Of a DNA stretch of 7,213 nucleotides, positions 7,136-7,213 are shown piece after piece (the first letter of the stretch is position 1; every line of letters begins with the position of its first letter). A program made the position numbers and the translations under genes. The DNA is from Clostridia bacterium (GTDB lineage: Bacteria; Bacillota; Clostridia; Oscillospirales; QAMX01): the NCBI GenBank assembly GCA_024404415.1, contig JAKSPX010000073.1, positions 1 through 7,213 on the forward strand, in the 5' to 3' direction. The notes below the pieces were generated by a model, which was not told where the DNA came from, did not search any database, and worked only from the letters and a program-made list of their open reading frames with translations.

Positions 7136-7193
7136 CCGTCATTTAAACTATAGTTATCTTGATAGTCTTATTATACTGTCATTTTAACTATAT
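7136..7193. repeat. Two operator-like direct repeats in the recombinase control region
   Basis: CCGTCATTTAAACTATAG (7136-7153) and CTGTCATTTTAACTATAT (7176-7193) agree at 15 of 18 positions and are offset by 40 bp, close to four helical turns. The right copy fills the spacer between the -10 and -35 of the minus-strand promoter; the left copy lies in the untranslated leader. The left copy includes part of a perfect palindrome AACTATAGTT (7146-7155). The arrangement suits binding sites for an autoregulating recombinase or a repressor. Binding itself is inferred. Confidence 0.55.
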
Positions 7194-7198
7194 GTCAA
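7170..7198 (-). promoter_or_regulatory. Consensus sigma-A promoter of the recombinase remnant
   Basis: On the minus strand TTGACA (7198-7193) and TATAAT (7175-7170) are both perfect matches, separated by exactly 17 bp. Transcription would start near 7163 and give a leader of about 47 nt before the ATG at 7116. A second TTGACA on the plus strand (7205-7210) forms an inverted pair with the -35 (TGTCAA/TTGACA, 6-bp loop), so a divergent promoter may continue beyond the window. Confidence 0.8.
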
Positions 7199-7213
7199 TG
7201 TATTTTGACACTT

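Overview
The window looks like a chromosomal segment from an anaerobic Firmicute, most likely an uncultured gut Clostridia of the Oscillospiraceae/Ruminococcaceae kind. The basis is GC-rich coding sequence with C/G-ending codons, AT-rich intergenic DNA with clear sigma-A hexamers at 17-bp spacing, AGGAGG-type ribosome binding sites, mostly UAA stops, and a short palindromic repeat of a type I remember as common in such genomes. The taxonomic call is inference.

Layout: 1-316 is a non-coding region with two promoters pointing apart, one leaving the window to the left and one serving the first gene. A YdcF/SanA-like (DUF218) membrane protein (317-1132) is followed after 22 bp by an M3-family oligoendopeptidase F (1155-2939), probably co-transcribed. 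A hairpin with a short T-rich tail (2955-2996) separates this pair from a nucleoside-phosphorylase-fold protein (3014-3775) that lacks the usual phosphate-binding arginines. At 3807-4011 lies a compact unit: an excellent promoter, a 25-codon reading frame with 7 Tyr codons (four in a row), and a strong intrinsic terminator whose left arm is perfectly complementary to a site just before the Tyr run. This has the architecture of a translated leader/attenuator. It sits directly upstream of an acyl-CoA ligase of the AMP-binding superfamily, whose apparent natural start (GTG 4045) is followed by an in-frame TAA at codon 8. The long open frame begins at TTG 4081 and ends at 5682.

The gene-free stretch 5683-5991 holds nested inverted repeats around an 87-bp MITE-like element (5776-5862). 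A D-isomer-specific 2-hydroxyacid dehydrogenase (5992-6993) follows. Convergent to it, on the minus strand, is the 5' remnant of a serine recombinase (about 39 codons, 7000-7116). It keeps a near-perfect promoter, ribosome binding site and a pair of operator-like repeats, but loses recognisable coding sequence 6 bp from the dehydrogenase stop codon.

How the genes work together: the first two are probably an envelope protein and a peptide-degrading housekeeping enzyme with no evident shared pathway. The ligase and the 2-hydroxyacid dehydrogenase could both act on carboxylic acids derived from amino acids (2-oxo acid to 2-hydroxy acid, and acid to acyl-CoA). The Tyr-rich leader makes tyrosine-linked control of the ligase an attractive but unproven hypothesis. 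The most unusual items are the Tyr leader/attenuator, the interrupted ligase start, the truncated recombinase with intact control region, and the altered phosphate site of the phosphorylase-like protein.
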